64,000 nt of DNA from Nonomuraea sp. PA05 (GCF_008086045.1 NZ_VSEY01000026.1:62001-126000); one strand, 5' to 3'; positions 48,513 to 58,485 are shown, numbered from the stretch's first letter. Program-made: numbers and translations. The notes: generated by a model from the sequence alone, not told the origin.

Positions 48513-48778
48513 GTCGCGTGCCAGGGCCGGGAATCCTGAGTCTCGTTGGCGGCCTCTGCCACCCGCAGCGCGAACGTCGGCCGCCGGGAGCCCTCCACCG
48601 GCCCCAGGTAGGTGTGCCCGGTCAGATGGCACCACGCGGGCAGGTCCACCGGGGCGGCGGGGTCGGTGGCGATCAGGTGGATCACGGCGCCCGGCCCCGC
48701 GGCGCGTACGTGGGCCCGCAGCTCGATGAGCAACTGCACGCAGAGCTTGTCGCCGCCGTCGACTACCAGATCAGGCAT
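48509..48778 (-). CDS. TusA/SirA-like small protein
   Basis: The 89-residue protein has the beta-alpha-beta-alpha fold pattern of the TusA family. Residues VVDGGDKLCVQLLIELRAHVRAAGPGAVIHLIATDPAAPVDLPAWC match the usual order (core Cys, long helix, strand, then DPAA-x-DIPAWC). The usual CP dipeptide is CV here, so sulfur-transfer ability is uncertain. ATG 48778 begins MPDLVVDGGDKLC; a longer frame from 48805 is possible. It is alone between the LacI gene and an orphan kinase. Confidence 0.72.
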   Translation of the reverse strand: MPDLVVDGGDKLCVQLLIELRAHVRAAGPGAVIHLIATDPAAPVDLPAWCHLTGHTYLGPVEGSRRPTFALRVAEAANETQDSRPWHAT

Positions 48779-48918
48779 GCGTATAGGAAACCACCACTCA
48801 GGCACCCGTGTGCGCGCAGGCCACTTCCGCGAAGGCGACGGCGACCCGCGACGTTCCGGTCATGCGGGCCACCATGCGCCGCTCCGGCCATGACCTCCCA
48901 AACCGGAGGCCGCGCCCG

Positions 48919-50955
48919 TCATGAGCGGATGCTCATGCCGGCGGTCAGAAGCGGCAGCATGACCTCGACCCGGGTGCCCGCCCCCGGCTCACCGGTCACC
49001 ACGCAGATGCCGCCCAGCTCGGCCGCCCGTTCCCGCATCGAGCCCAGCCCCACGCCCGCGCGGTGCGACGCGGGCAGGCCCTTGCCGTCGTCGGCGATCA
49101 GCACGCGCAACATCGGCTCCTCCCGTTGCAGCGCGATCCGGGCGCGGGACGCCTCGGCGTGCCGGCGGATGTTGGTGAGCGCCTCCTGGACGATGCGGTA
49201 GACGGCCACCTCCACGGCGGCGGGCAGGTCCTCCAGGTCGCCTTCGACCGCCACCTCGATCTCGGTGCCGGGCGAGGACTGCCCGGCCAGGTCGCGGACG
49301 GCGCGGGCGAGGCCGAGGTCGTCGAGGGCGGGCGGGCGCAGGCCGTAGACGAGCTCGCGGATGTCGCCGGTCACGGCGCTCATGCCGGCGTGCAGCTCGC
49401 GCAGCAGCTCGTCGGCCGCCTCGGGGGAGCTCTTGAGGCTGAGCCGGGCCATGTTGATGGTCATGGCCATGGCGGAGAGGGTCTGGCCGAGGCCGTCGTG
49501 CAGGTCGCGGCGCAGGCGGCGGCGCTCCTCCTCCCTGGCGGTCAGGATGCGCTCGCGGGAGCGTTGCAGGTCTGCCGCCATGCGCACGGCGTGCGCCACG
49601 TCCGCCGCGTACGGGGTGAGCGTGGCCAGCACGCGCTCGTTGTGCGCGGCGGGGAAGCGGCGCGGCCCCGGCGGCCCGACGAGCAGGCGGCCGACCCGCG
49701 ACCCGTGCCAGACCAGCGGCACCTCGCGGGGTTCCGCTCCGACGCGGCCGCTCTCCACGTAGCGGGGCTCGCCGTCGGCCACCTCGACGGCCACGCCTTC
49801 GACGGCGAGCCCGTCGCGCAGCACGCTGACCACGGAGTTCAGTGCTCTGGCCGGGTCGGCGCCGCGCACGGCCTGGGTCAGCCGCTCGGCCAGCACGCCG
49901 GGGTCGCCGACGGCGCCGTACAGGAGCCGGTCCACGGCCCGCTGCAGCGCGCGCCGCAGCGGCTGGAAGAACGCGCCGGCGAACAGCGCGGCGGCGACCC
50001 CGGCGACCTGGTGGTAGCCGGAGACGACCAGGCTCGACAGGGTGCCGACGCCGAAGTAGACGAGGCTGACGACGACGATGACGCCGGCGGCCACGATGGC
50101 CCGGCTGATCACGGTGTCGATGCCGTAGAGCCGGTAACGCATCACGGAGAACGCCACCGCGAACGGGATGGCCGCCGCCCAGGCGATGGCCGGCCACATG
50201 AACACCGGCGAGATCGCGGCGGCGATCAGGAACACGATGTATCCGGCGAACGCGAACAGCGGCCAGCCGATCTGCCGCCGTTCCGCCGGGCCGGCCCCGC
50301 GCAGCCGCGACGCCAGCGACAGCGCGGCCAGGGCCATCGCGAGGTAGATGCCCGTCCAGCCCACCGTCGCGATCGTTTCCGCGTACGGTGTCAGCGCCGG
50401 GATCCGCAGCGGGTTGGGGATGACGGAGGGGTACGGGTATCCCTGCACGCGCGGCGCCCTGAACAGGTACTGGACGGCGGCGGCGCTGATCGAGACGCAG
50501 CCCAGCCACAGGGCGGGCCGCCACCGCCTGGACGGCAGGCGCCCGTCCGGCGAGTACAGCGGCAGCACCATCGTGAGCGACAGCCCGCACACCGCCCACC
50601 CGAGCCGCAGCGGCACCCGCAACCATCCCGCCAGCGCGAGGTCGCCGCCGGCGGCGGCGTGGAACATCAGCGCGCTGGACACGTCGCTGACGGCCGCGGC
50701 CAGCCCGCCGACGCACATGAGCCAGGCCATGTTGAGCCGGGGCCGGTGGTAGATGAGGAACGCGCCGACGGCCGGGAAGGTGAAGGTGACGGCCGACTGG
50801 GGGCTGACGGTGACGTCGGGCGCCCACGCCGCGGGCAGCCGTGCCCACACCAGGTACGTCGTCACGGACAGGATCGGCGAGGCCACGGCCATGACCGACG
50901 CGACCACGAACGGGCCCGTCAGGCGTCCACGCTGATGCTCCGCGAGTTCGGCCAT
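48919..50955 (-). CDS. Orphan HisKA_3 sensor histidine kinase with GAF-like region
   Basis: The 678-residue membrane kinase has about eight TM segments in the first ~330 residues, a linker with a GAF-like pattern, the phospho-His486 motif RRDLHDGLGQTLSAMAMTINMA and the HATPase motif DDGKGLPASHRAGVGLGSMRERA. It is longer than the other kinase in the window. No response regulator is adjacent on either side. A strong hairpin (50974-51010) lies immediately upstream, so its promoter has to fit in a very short space or overlap that hairpin. Confidence 0.92.
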   Translation of the reverse strand: MAELAEHQRGRLTGPFVVASVMAVASPILSVTTYLVWARLPAAWAPDVTVSPQSAVTFTFPAVGAFLIYHRPRLNMAWLMCVGGLAAAVSDVSSALMFHAAAGGDLALAGWLRVPLRLGWAVCGLSLTMVLPLYSPDGRLPSRRWRPALWLGCVSISAAAVQYLFRAPRVQGYPYPSVIPNPLRIPALTPYAETIATVGWTGIYLAMALAALSLASRLRGAGPAERRQIGWPLFAFAGYIVFLIAAAISPVFMWPAIAWAAAIPFAVAFSVMRYRLYGIDTVISRAIVAAGVIVVVSLVYFGVGTLSSLVVSGYHQVAGVAAALFAGAFFQPLRRALQRAVDRLLYGAVGDPGVLAERLTQAVRGADPARALNSVVSVLRDGLAVEGVAVEVADGEPRYVESGRVGAEPREVPLVWHGSRVGRLLVGPPGPRRFPAAHNERVLATLTPYAADVAHAVRMAADLQRSRERILTAREEERRRLRRDLHDGLGQTLSAMAMTINMARLSLKSSPEAADELLRELHAGMSAVTGDIRELVYGLRPPALDDLGLARAVRDLAGQSSPGTEIEVAVEGDLEDLPAAVEVAVYRIVQEALTNIRRHAEASRARIALQREEPMLRVLIADDGKGLPASHRAGVGLGSMRERAAELGGICVVTGEPGAGTRVEVMLPLLTAGMSIRS

Positions 50956-50973
50956 CGTGCTCTGTCCCCGCTC

Positions 50974-51010
50974 CTGTCCTGGCCCCGCGAAACGGGCGGG
51001 GCCAGGACAG
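50974..51010. terminator. Strong hairpin after the toroid hydrolase gene
   Basis: A perfect 15-bp GC stem (50974-50988 with 50996-51010) and 7-base loop lie just past the stop of the minus-strand 1321-residue hydrolase and 19 bp upstream of the kinase start. Confidence 0.85.
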
Positions 51011-51018
51011 AATAGGCG

Positions 51019-54000
51019 CTACTGGACGGTGACGGTGGTCTTCGCGGTCACAGTTGTGCCCGCAACCTGCCCGGTCACGGTGAACGTGCCCGGCTGGGCG
51101 TACCGCGAGGGATCGACGGACTCCCAGGTGACGGCCACCGAGCTGTCCTTCGACCCGTCGTTGTACGTCGCCACCACGGCCCTGGGCAGCACCGGCGCGA
51201 CCCCGGCCCGGGTGGTGACGGCCTCCTCCGCGATCGAGGTGATCGTCACCGCCGAGGAGGCGCGGACGTACACGGTGGCCTGGGCGGGCTGCCGCACCCC
51301 CTCGGCCAGGCCGGTGATCGTGAAGCTGGTGCCGCCGGTCCTGACCTGCTCAGGGGTGACCTGCTGCCAGGTGACGGCGGCCTGCCCACGGGAGCCGTCG
51401 GCATAGCCGGTTTCCACGGTGGCGGGCAGCTCGGGCAGCGTGTTCACCAGAGTGGGCACGTGCACGGGGCGCACCGAGTCGGGCGGCACCTCGTACACCT
51501 TGACCTCCAGCAGGCCGACCGACGCCGCACCCGATTCGAGCTGCACGCGCAGCCGCGAGGTGGTGACGGTGTCGAAGGAGACGGTGTTGTAGGCGTCCAC
51601 GGCCGCCGGGTAGGACTCGACGCCGGTGACGTCCTCGAAGGAGTCGCCGTCCCACTGCTGGATCTTCCACGAGGCGGGCACGCGCACGCCGCCGCCGTCG
51701 TCGAAGAAGTACACCTCCGCCTTGTTCACCTGGACGGGGGCGGGCCAGTCGAGCTGGACCCACTGCGTGCCCTGCTGCGGCCAGGTGCCCCAGCGCGGGT
51801 TGGCGCCGTCGTTGGAGCGCGGCGGGTCGATGTCGTCGTTGATCGCGGTGACGCGCTCCCAGGGTGAGGTGTAGGAGGCGGTGGGCGTGGCCTTGGGCGC
51901 GATGTTCACCTGCGTGGCCTGGTCGGTGGCGGTGACGTGCACGGTGGCGGCGGTGGCCCTGGCGCCGTCCGTGGCGGCCAGCTCCAGCGTGTACGCCCCC
52001 GGCGCGGAGAACGCGACCACCGTGGCCGGGCCGGTCGGCTCGGTGAAGTACGCCTCACCGGGCCCGGACACCTTGGACCACTGCATGCTCAGCGTGCCCT
52101 TGGGCAGGGCGTCGTCCTTGACCACGGCCTCGATCCTGGCCTGCCCGGGGCGGGTGAACGCGGGATCGACCACGGGCACCACCTGGGGCGGCCGGTTGGA
52201 CACGCGGCCGGCGGACACGCCCGTGTGGTAGGCCTGCACCTCCTTCACGCTCGCGCCCCCTGCCAGCACCCGCAGCTTGGCGGTGGTCACGGCGGGGAAG
52301 CGGATCTCGTTCAGGTTCGCCCGGGGGTAGGGCGGGGTCCTGTCCTGTCTGGGCACGTCCTTCCAGGTGCCGCCGTCCTGGTACTGCAGGGTGTAGAGGG
52401 CGGGGTCGAGGCGGGTCTTGCGGTCGTTGTAGAAGTACAGCCGCACCGTGTCCACCTTGCGCGCCGCGCCGAGGTCCACCTCCAGCCAGTCGCCGCCGCC
52501 CCAGTAGGGCTCGTTGATGGTGAACCCGTCCACGGCTCCGGCCGCCGAGCCGTCGGAGGCGGTGGCGGACCTGACCAGGTTCTGCCGGGTGGAGCGCAGG
52601 TCCACGCCGGCCTTCTGGAACAGGTCCTCGACGCGGTCGCCGGTCAGCCTGACCTCGGTGGGGGACTTCAGCGACGGGGCCTTCTCGGCGTGCACCACGT
52701 TCCCGCCCTCGACCTTGCCGGTCTTCGGGTCCCAGGTGGCGTGCGCGAGGCCGGAGAGCGTGACCTTGCGCTTGCCGTCGATGATGATCGAGTAGCCCTC
52801 GGGCACGCCCGCGTAGTGCCGGGTGCCGTCGCCCGGCTTGTCCCAGACGATGCTCAGGTCGGCGCCGCGGTAGTCGATGCCGTTGACGGTGAAGTGGTCC
52901 CAGCCGATGTCCACCGGCCACAGCTCGACCTTGCCGTCCGAGCGCGGGCGCAGGCCCATGACGTCCTCGATGACGGTCCAGTTGCTGCTGCCCAGGATCG
53001 TGTGGTGGATCCAGGAGCGGTAGCCGATGCTCTTGGTCTGCGGGTTCCAGTTGGCCCAGAACTCGTTGGCGTCGGGGTAGCGGGTGTCGCCGCCGACGTA
53101 CTGCGACCAGGCGTTCCAGTACAGGAGCTGCTTGTACTGCTCGGCCGTGATGTACGGGGTGTCGTACTGGCGCATCGCCTTGGAGAACAGCGCGAAGTTC
53201 CTGGTGGAGTTGATCTGGGAGAAGTTGTTGGTGCCGGGGTGACCTGCGGCGGCGGCCTCCGCCTTGTCCTTCTGGTTGGCCGTGTACGCCGGAAAGATCG
53301 GATATTCCGCAGGATCGGCCCACAACCTCAAGGCTTCCCGATATTTCGGGTCATCGGTGGGGACGAGGCCGGTCGCGTACGGGATGTAGTTGTTGGACTC
53401 CTTCCACGGGATCAGGTTGCCCGTCTGCAGGTCCCGGTGCTTGAACAGCTTGTTCTGCTCGTCCCACAGCAGGGTGAGGATGCCGTTGCGCACCTTGTCG
53501 GCGACCCCGCGCAGCTCCGTGGCCTTCGCGGCGTCGCCCGACAGCTCGTACGCCTGCGCCGCCGCCATCGCGTTGGCGTAGACGTAGGCCCCTTCGAGCC
53601 GCTCGTTGGCCCGGTCGTAGTAGTGGAACGACACCGCGTCGGCGTCGTTGCCGGTCATGGCCTCCCAGTCGTACTCGATGACGCCGTTGTCGTTGGAGTC
53701 GTAGGCGTCGAGCTGCCCGTACACGTCCTTCTCGGCGTACCTGGCGAGGTTGCGCAGGATCGACGGCTGCCCGCCGTGGATCTGGTAGCTCTCCAGTGCG
53801 GCGGCCGAGATGTACTGGGTGTAGCTGTTCGACCAGTTCTCCGGGTCGCCGGGGTTGTCGGTGTACTTCGAGTTGCGCGACACCTCGCCCGCCGACACCC
53901 ACGGCCCGTAGGAGTAGACCGGGTCCCGCAGGTACTTCAGGTCCTGCACGAACATCGGCACGGTCAGCACGATCGCGTTGTTGTAGCCCAGCGCCCCCTC

Positions 54001-54984
54001 CACCGACGTGGGGAACTGGTAGTCGTTGCCCGGGATGTCGGCGTCGAGGAAGTTGAAGCGCATCAGCCACCAGCGGTAGTAGACGAACTTCTTGATGTTC
54101 TCGTCGGGCACGTCGATGTAGGGCAGGTTCTCCGCCCACCAGGCGTTGTAGTCCTGGAGCTGGCGGCGCAGCGCCTGTTCGGGCGAGCGGCCCTTGTAGC
54201 CGTCGTACTCGGCGCGCGACCTGGGCAGCTCCTGGGTGACGAAGCCCATCTGCACCTTGGTGCGGACGGTCTTGCCCGGCTCGACGGTCAGCGAGCCCTT
54301 CAGCGTGCCGTCCGACGCCTTCAGGCCGTCGCCGCTGAGCCTGGGGAAGATCGTGGTCAGCTTGTTCCTGGCCCAGACCGCGCCGGTCAGCTCCCGGTCG
54401 CCGTCGGCGTTCCTGGCGTAGGGGGAGGTGACGGTGACGGGCACCGAGCGGGCCTCCGTGCCCGTGTTGGTGATCTCCAGGGTGGTCACGGCCACGTTCT
54501 CGTGGGTGATGAACTTCTTGACCCCGACGGCGAGCCCGTCGCCCGCGTACTGCCCGGTCCAATGGCTGGGCATCTGCAGGCGCTTGGAGACGTCCTCGGT
54601 GAGCGGGGCGCCGAGCGAGATCTCGTACGCGTCGCGGTTGTCGATGCTCTCCCAGTACGCCACGTACCCGCCGAAGCCGAGCACCGACGGGTCGTGCTCC
54701 TTCATGAACAGCGCACGCCCGCGCGTCATCAGCCACGGCCCCGCCGGGTCGTCACCGGGGCGGGCGAGCATGCGGTCGATCCAGTACGAGTCGCCGCCCT
54801 TCTCCTTCTGGTAGATCTCCGCCATCATCCTGCGCGGGTGGTAGCCCACGGGCTCGGCCGGCACCGGGTCGTCACCTGTGAAGACCGGCATGCCGAGTGC
54901 GTCGTCCGCGTGGGACGGCGTCACGCCCAGCGAGGCTGTGAGCGCTAACACGGCTAAGCAGACCAGGGGTTTGCGCACGTCCAT
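51019..54984 (-). CDS. Large secreted glycoside hydrolase with discoidin and Ig-like domains
   Basis: The 1321-residue exported protein has a signal peptide (MDVRKPLVCLAVLALTASLGVTPSHA). Its catalytic region (~30-720) has an N-terminal beta-sandwich and an (alpha/alpha)6 toroid (NYNNAIVLTVPMFVQDLKYLRDPVYSYGPWVSAGE, WSNSYTQYISAAALESYQIHGGQ, YVGGDTRYPDANEFWANWNP, IHHTILGSSNW) as in GH63/94/65-like clans. It ends in two F5/8-type discoidin-like domains (~815-900 and ~1010-1150), Ig-like segments and a Big_4-like C-terminus. I cannot assign a CAZy family. With GH127 next door, arabinose-containing glycans are a reasonable guess. A LacI-type palindrome lies in codons ~12-17 and includes a TTA codon. 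Confidence 0.82.
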   Translation of the reverse strand: MDVRKPLVCLAVLALTASLGVTPSHADDALGMPVFTGDDPVPAEPVGYHPRRMMAEIYQKEKGGDSYWIDRMLARPGDDPAGPWLMTRGRALFMKEHDPSVLGFGGYVAYWESIDNRDAYEISLGAPLTEDVSKRLQMPSHWTGQYAGDGLAVGVKKFITHENVAVTTLEITNTGTEARSVPVTVTSPYARNADGDRELTGAVWARNKLTTIFPRLSGDGLKASDGTLKGSLTVEPGKTVRTKVQMGFVTQELPRSRAEYDGYKGRSPEQALRRQLQDYNAWWAENLPYIDVPDENIKKFVYYRWWLMRFNFLDADIPGNDYQFPTSVEGALGYNNAIVLTVPMFVQDLKYLRDPVYSYGPWVSAGEVSRNSKYTDNPGDPENWSNSYTQYISAAALESYQIHGGQPSILRNLARYAEKDVYGQLDAYDSNDNGVIEYDWEAMTGNDADAVSFHYYDRANERLEGAYVYANAMAAAQAYELSGDAAKATELRGVADKVRNGILTLLWDEQNKLFKHRDLQTGNLIPWKESNNYIPYATGLVPTDDPKYREALRLWADPAEYPIFPAYTANQKDKAEAAAAGHPGTNNFSQINSTRNFALFSKAMRQYDTPYITAEQYKQLLYWNAWSQYVGGDTRYPDANEFWANWNPQTKSIGYRSWIHHTILGSSNWTVIEDVMGLRPRSDGKVELWPVDIGWDHFTVNGIDYRGADLSIVWDKPGDGTRHYAGVPEGYSIIIDGKRKVTLSGLAHATWDPKTGKVEGGNVVHAEKAPSLKSPTEVRLTGDRVEDLFQKAGVDLRSTRQNLVRSATASDGSAAGAVDGFTINEPYWGGGDWLEVDLGAARKVDTVRLYFYNDRKTRLDPALYTLQYQDGGTWKDVPRQDRTPPYPRANLNEIRFPAVTTAKLRVLAGGASVKEVQAYHTGVSAGRVSNRPPQVVPVVDPAFTRPGQARIEAVVKDDALPKGTLSMQWSKVSGPGEAYFTEPTGPATVVAFSAPGAYTLELAATDGARATAATVHVTATDQATQVNIAPKATPTASYTSPWERVTAINDDIDPPRSNDGANPRWGTWPQQGTQWVQLDWPAPVQVNKAEVYFFDDGGGVRVPASWKIQQWDGDSFEDVTGVESYPAAVDAYNTVSFDTVTTSRLRVQLESGAASVGLLEVKVYEVPPDSVRPVHVPTLVNTLPELPATVETGYADGSRGQAAVTWQQVTPEQVRTGGTSFTITGLAEGVRQPAQATVYVRASSAVTITSIAEEAVTTRAGVAPVLPRAVVATYNDGSKDSSVAVTWESVDPSRYAQPGTFTVTGQVAGTTVTAKTTVTVQ
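54937..54950. promoter_or_regulatory. LacI-type operator inside a signal-peptide coding sequence
   Basis: TGTGAGCGCTAACA is a 14-bp palindrome with one mismatched symmetric pair, part of a 17-bp identical copy of 59701-59717. It lies 35-48 bp inside the secreted hydrolase gene. Confidence 0.6.
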
Positions 54985-54987
54985 CTC

Positions 54988-56820
54988 CTAGATCGTCGGA
55001 AGCCAGACCCGCATGGTCGCGGGACCCCGGTTGCCCCACCGGTGGTAGGGCACCAGCCGGAGCCGCACGTCCGCGCCCTGCTTGGCGTCGGACGCCGCCC
55101 CGTACGGCCAGGCGCCGTCGCCGCCGGAGCTGACCTTCGCCCCCACCTCCAGCTCCACCACGCCGTCCGTCTCGTGCTCCTCCGGCGGATCGACGCGCGC
55201 CGTCACGGCGGCGAGCGGCGGCTCGTCGGCCACCGACTCCGCGCAGTAGACGAGCGGCCCCCGCTCCACGGCCGCGCTGCCCCGTAGCGCGTCGATCCGC
55301 CGGTCGGGGAGGGTCCACCTGGGCCGCATCGGCAGTTCGAGGCGGATCTCGTCACCGGCCCGCCACGGCCCCTCGACGTAGGCGTAGCCGGGGCCGACGG
55401 GCCGGATGACCGGGCCTTCAGGCAGCGGCGCGTCCTGGGAGGAGACCGGGACGTGCGCGAGCGTGGCGTCCGTGGCCCAGGCGGGCACCCGCAGCCCGAC
55501 GCGGCCCTCGCCGTCCTCCAGCACCCGCACGCTCACCGAGCCCTGCCACGGGTAACCGGTCTCCACCCGCAGCGCCAGCCGCCCGGACCTGATCTCCGCC
55601 GGGGTGAGGTGGTGGATCAGCACCTCGCCGTCCTTCGCGGCGGCCACGTACGCGGGCAGCGACGCCAGCGTCCTGGCGATGTTGTTCGGGCAGCACGACA
55701 CGTCGAACCACGGCGAGCGCAGCCCGCCCTCGGCCGCGTGGTTGACCCCGTCGAGCGGCGTCGCGGGCACCCGCACCTGCAGCGGGTTGACGTAGAAGAA
55801 CGACGCGCCGTCCAGCGCCACGCCCGTGGCGAGCATGTTGTACATGGTCCGCTCGGCCAGGTCGGCGTAGCGGGCGTCGCCGGTGGCCAGCAGCAGCCGG
55901 TGCGCCAGCATGATGGAGGCGATGCTCCCGCAGGTCTCGTTGTAGGCGCGGTCCGGCGGCAGCTCGTAGTCCTCGCCGTACGACTCGTCGGCATGCCTCG
56001 AGCCCATGCCGCCGGTCAGGTGCGTACGCCGGGCGACCGTCCGCTCCCACTGCGACTCGACCGCCTTGAGCAGCTCCTCATCGCCCGTCTCGACCGCCAC
56101 GTCCACCACGCCGGAGGCCAGGTAGAGCGCCCGCACGACGTGCCCGCGGAACACCTGCGCCTGCCTGACGGGCAGGTCGTCCTGGTAGTAGGCGCGGCCG
56201 AACGGGATGTCGGCCAGCGCCGGCAGGCCGCGGCGCTCGACGAAGCGGCGGGCCATCTCCAGGTACCGCTCGGCGCCGGTGGCCCGGTACAGCTCGACCA
56301 GCGCCATCTCGATCACGGGGTGGCCGCAGGTCTCGTCGCCGTCCATGAAGCGGCGGCACACGTGGTCGGCGGCCCTGGTGACGACCTCGGTGAGCTGGTC
56401 CTCGCCGTGCATGCGCAGCCGCGCCACCCCGGCCTGGATGAGGTGGCCGTAGCAGTAGAGCTCGTGCCCCCACTCGAAGTCGGTGTAGCGGCTGCCCGTC
56501 CAGCGGGTGTTGAGGTAGCCGTCGCCCTCCTGCGCCTGCGCCACGATCTCGGCCAGCGCGGGCAGCCCCGGGTGGTCGGCCCAGGCCATGGCCTCCAGCA
56601 GCTTGTAGATCTCCGAGTCGCTGAACTCCCGTCCCCTGCGGGGCCGCTCGCCCCTGAAGTTGCCGATCCAGCCTTCGCGCTCCTCCCACTCCTGGCAGTG
56701 GGCGATCGTCACGTCGTTGTTGAGCGCGATCCGGTCGCCCCAGAAGCCGGGCAGCACGCGTACGGAGTCGAGGCCGAGGGGGGACAGGACGCCCGATGAG
56801 GGCAGGACGGGATTAGCCAC
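54988..56820 (-). CDS. Beta-L-arabinofuranosidase, GH127
   Basis: The 610-residue cytosolic (alpha/alpha)6-barrel hydrolase with two C-terminal beta domains is homologous to HypBA1. The zinc-thiolate active site is present: Glu295 and Cys297 in YNETCGS, Cys376-Cys377 in VSCCPNN, with Cys376 as predicted nucleophile. The spacing matches characterised enzymes. GTG 56820 follows AGGAG and overlaps the permease stop by 8 bp, so it belongs to the transporter operon. It should cleave beta-L-arabinofuranosyl-arabinose or hydroxyproline-linked arabinose taken up by the importer. Its stop lies 3 bp from the secreted hydrolase gene downstream. Confidence 0.93.
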   Translation of the reverse strand: MANPVLPSSGVLSPLGLDSVRVLPGFWGDRIALNNDVTIAHCQEWEEREGWIGNFRGERPRRGREFSDSEIYKLLEAMAWADHPGLPALAEIVAQAQEGDGYLNTRWTGSRYTDFEWGHELYCYGHLIQAGVARLRMHGEDQLTEVVTRAADHVCRRFMDGDETCGHPVIEMALVELYRATGAERYLEMARRFVERRGLPALADIPFGRAYYQDDLPVRQAQVFRGHVVRALYLASGVVDVAVETGDEELLKAVESQWERTVARRTHLTGGMGSRHADESYGEDYELPPDRAYNETCGSIASIMLAHRLLLATGDARYADLAERTMYNMLATGVALDGASFFYVNPLQVRVPATPLDGVNHAAEGGLRSPWFDVSCCPNNIARTLASLPAYVAAAKDGEVLIHHLTPAEIRSGRLALRVETGYPWQGSVSVRVLEDGEGRVGLRVPAWATDATLAHVPVSSQDAPLPEGPVIRPVGPGYAYVEGPWRAGDEIRLELPMRPRWTLPDRRIDALRGSAAVERGPLVYCAESVADEPPLAAVTARVDPPEEHETDGVVELEVGAKVSSGGDGAWPYGAASDAKQGADVRLRLVPYHRWGNRGPATMRVWLPTI

Positions 56821-57577
56821 GCAGAGCTCCTGACATGAATCCGCGCACGTAGTGGCGCTGCAGAACGATGAAGAGGATGAGACAGGGGATGGCCATGACC
56901 ATGACTCCGGCCTGGAGCATGCCGTAGTCGATGGCGCCGAACGTGTGCTGCGTCATGCTGACCACGGCCACCGGCAGCGTGAAGGACGATCCGTCGTTGA
57001 GCAGGATGAGGGGCGCGAAGAAGTCGTTCCACGAGGCCAGGAACGCGAACAGGCCGACCGTGATCAGCGCGGGCCGCACGGCGCGCAGCAGGATCCTGGA
57101 GAAGGCCCGGAACGTGCCACAGCCGTCCACCAGCGCGGCCTCCTCCAGCTCGCGCGGCACCGCCTCGAACGCGTTGCGCATCATGAACAGCGCGAACGGG
57201 AGCTGGAACATCACGAACACCAGCGACAGTCCGACCAGCGAGTTCTGCAGGCCGAGGTAGCCGAGCAGCACGTAGAGCGGGATCAGGATCGTCGCGTACG
57301 GCACCATGAGGATCGCCAGCGTGGCCAGGAACAGCAGGTTCTTGCCGGGGAAGTCGAAGCGGGCGAAGCCGTAGCCGCCGAGCGCCGAGACGACGAGCGT
57401 GCCGCCCACGGTCATCGCCGACACCAGCACGCTGTTGGTGGCGTAGGTGTCGATGCCCTCGCCGAAGCGGGCCATCTCCAGGTAGTTCGACGGCTCCTCC
57501 AGCGAGGCGTAGCCGCTCCACACCAGCGGGAACAGGAACAGCACCGCCAGGGCCGACAGGGTGAGGTAACGGCTCAA
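56813..57577 (-). CDS. Carbohydrate ABC transporter permease (MalG type)
   Basis: The 254-residue permease starts at TTG 57577, supported by GGAGG 5 bp before it and by overlap with the partner's stop (TTGA). The first TM follows at once (SRYLTLSALAVLFLFPLVW). The EAA loop is EEAALVDGCGTFRAFSRILLRAVRP. Six TM segments are visible. It is slightly shorter than its homologue at 6407-7285 because the cytoplasmic N-terminus is minimal. Upstream reading in this frame is a shadow of the other permease. Confidence 0.9.
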   Translation of the reverse strand: MSRYLTLSALAVLFLFPLVWSGYASLEEPSNYLEMARFGEGIDTYATNSVLVSAMTVGGTLVVSALGGYGFARFDFPGKNLLFLATLAILMVPYATILIPLYVLLGYLGLQNSLVGLSLVFVMFQLPFALFMMRNAFEAVPRELEEAALVDGCGTFRAFSRILLRAVRPALITVGLFAFLASWNDFFAPLILLNDGSSFTLPVAVVSMTQHTFGAIDYGMLQAGVMVMAIPCLILFIVLQRHYVRGFMSGALRG

Positions 57578-58485
57578 CGGAGCCTCCGCATCATCAGCGT
57601 GTTGAGCCCGACCAGGGCCACCAGCAGGACGACCGACAGGGCCGCCGCGCCGCCGAGGTCGAAGCGGAAGAACGCGTCCCGGTAGACGACCATGACCATG
57701 GAGACCGTGCTGTTGTCCGGGCCGCCGTTGGTGAAGACGAAGAACTGGTCGAAGGCTAGCAGCGAGCCCGTGACGCTGAGGATCAGCATCAGCGCCAGCG
57801 TGGGGCGCAGCAGCGGGAGCGTGATCTTGGTGAAGATCTGCCAGCGGTTCGCGCCGTCGCTCCTGGCGGCCTCGTACACCTCGGCCGGGATCGCTTGCAG
57901 GCCGGTCAGCAGGATGAGCATGTTGAACCCGGCGAAGCGCCAGATCACCAGCGTGATCGTGGAGAACAGCGCCATGTTCGGGGTGCCGATCCACTTGACC
58001 GGCTCGCCGGTGACGCCCAGGGCGCGCAGCATCGGGTCGATCGGGCCGAAGTCGTTGTTCAGCATCCCGTAGAACAGCAGGCCCGCCGCCGCGAAGCCGA
58101 CCGCGCCGGGCAGGAAGAACGCGGTCCTGAAGAACGCGATGCCGGGCCTGCGCTCCTGCACCAGCAGCGCCAGGCCCAGCGCCACGCCCGACAGCAGGAC
58201 GGTGGTGATGGCCGTGTACTTCAGCGTGAAGAAGACCGCGTCGACGAAGAGCGGATTGTCGGCGATCTTGAGGTAGTTGGCCGGCGCGTTGAAGGTGGCC
58301 TGGCCGAGCAGCGGCCAGCGGTTCAGCGACATCCACACGACCAGCACCAGCGGGGCGATGAACAGCACGCCCACGATGACGGCCGTCGGCGCCGCGTACA
58401 GCCAGCCCTGCACCTTCCTGCTGCGCCACCGGGCGGACGGCGCCGAGTGCGCCGCCCGCCTCGTCCGTGGGGCCGTCAGAGTCAT
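57574..58485 (-). CDS. Carbohydrate ABC transporter permease (MalF type)
   Basis: The 303-residue permease has a positively charged N-terminus, six TM segments and the EAA loop YEAARSDGANRWQIFTKITLPLLRP. It overlaps the substrate-binding protein gene by 4 bp (ATGA) and the MalG-like permease by 4 bp. It should pair with it to import the arabinose-containing oligosaccharide (substrate inferred from GH127). No ATPase gene is in the cluster. Confidence 0.92.
   Translation of the reverse strand: MTLTAPRTRRAAHSAPSARWRSRKVQGWLYAAPTAVIVGVLFIAPLVLVVWMSLNRWPLLGQATFNAPANYLKIADNPLFVDAVFFTLKYTAITTVLLSGVALGLALLVQERRPGIAFFRTAFFLPGAVGFAAAGLLFYGMLNNDFGPIDPMLRALGVTGEPVKWIGTPNMALFSTITLVIWRFAGFNMLILLTGLQAIPAEVYEAARSDGANRWQIFTKITLPLLRPTLALMLILSVTGSLLAFDQFFVFTNGGPDNSTVSMVMVVYRDAFFRFDLGGAAALSVVLLVALVGLNTLMMRRLR

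Noticed and set aside
51937..54948. 1003-codon plus-strand open frame
   Set aside because: Shadow of the secreted hydrolase. No domain text.
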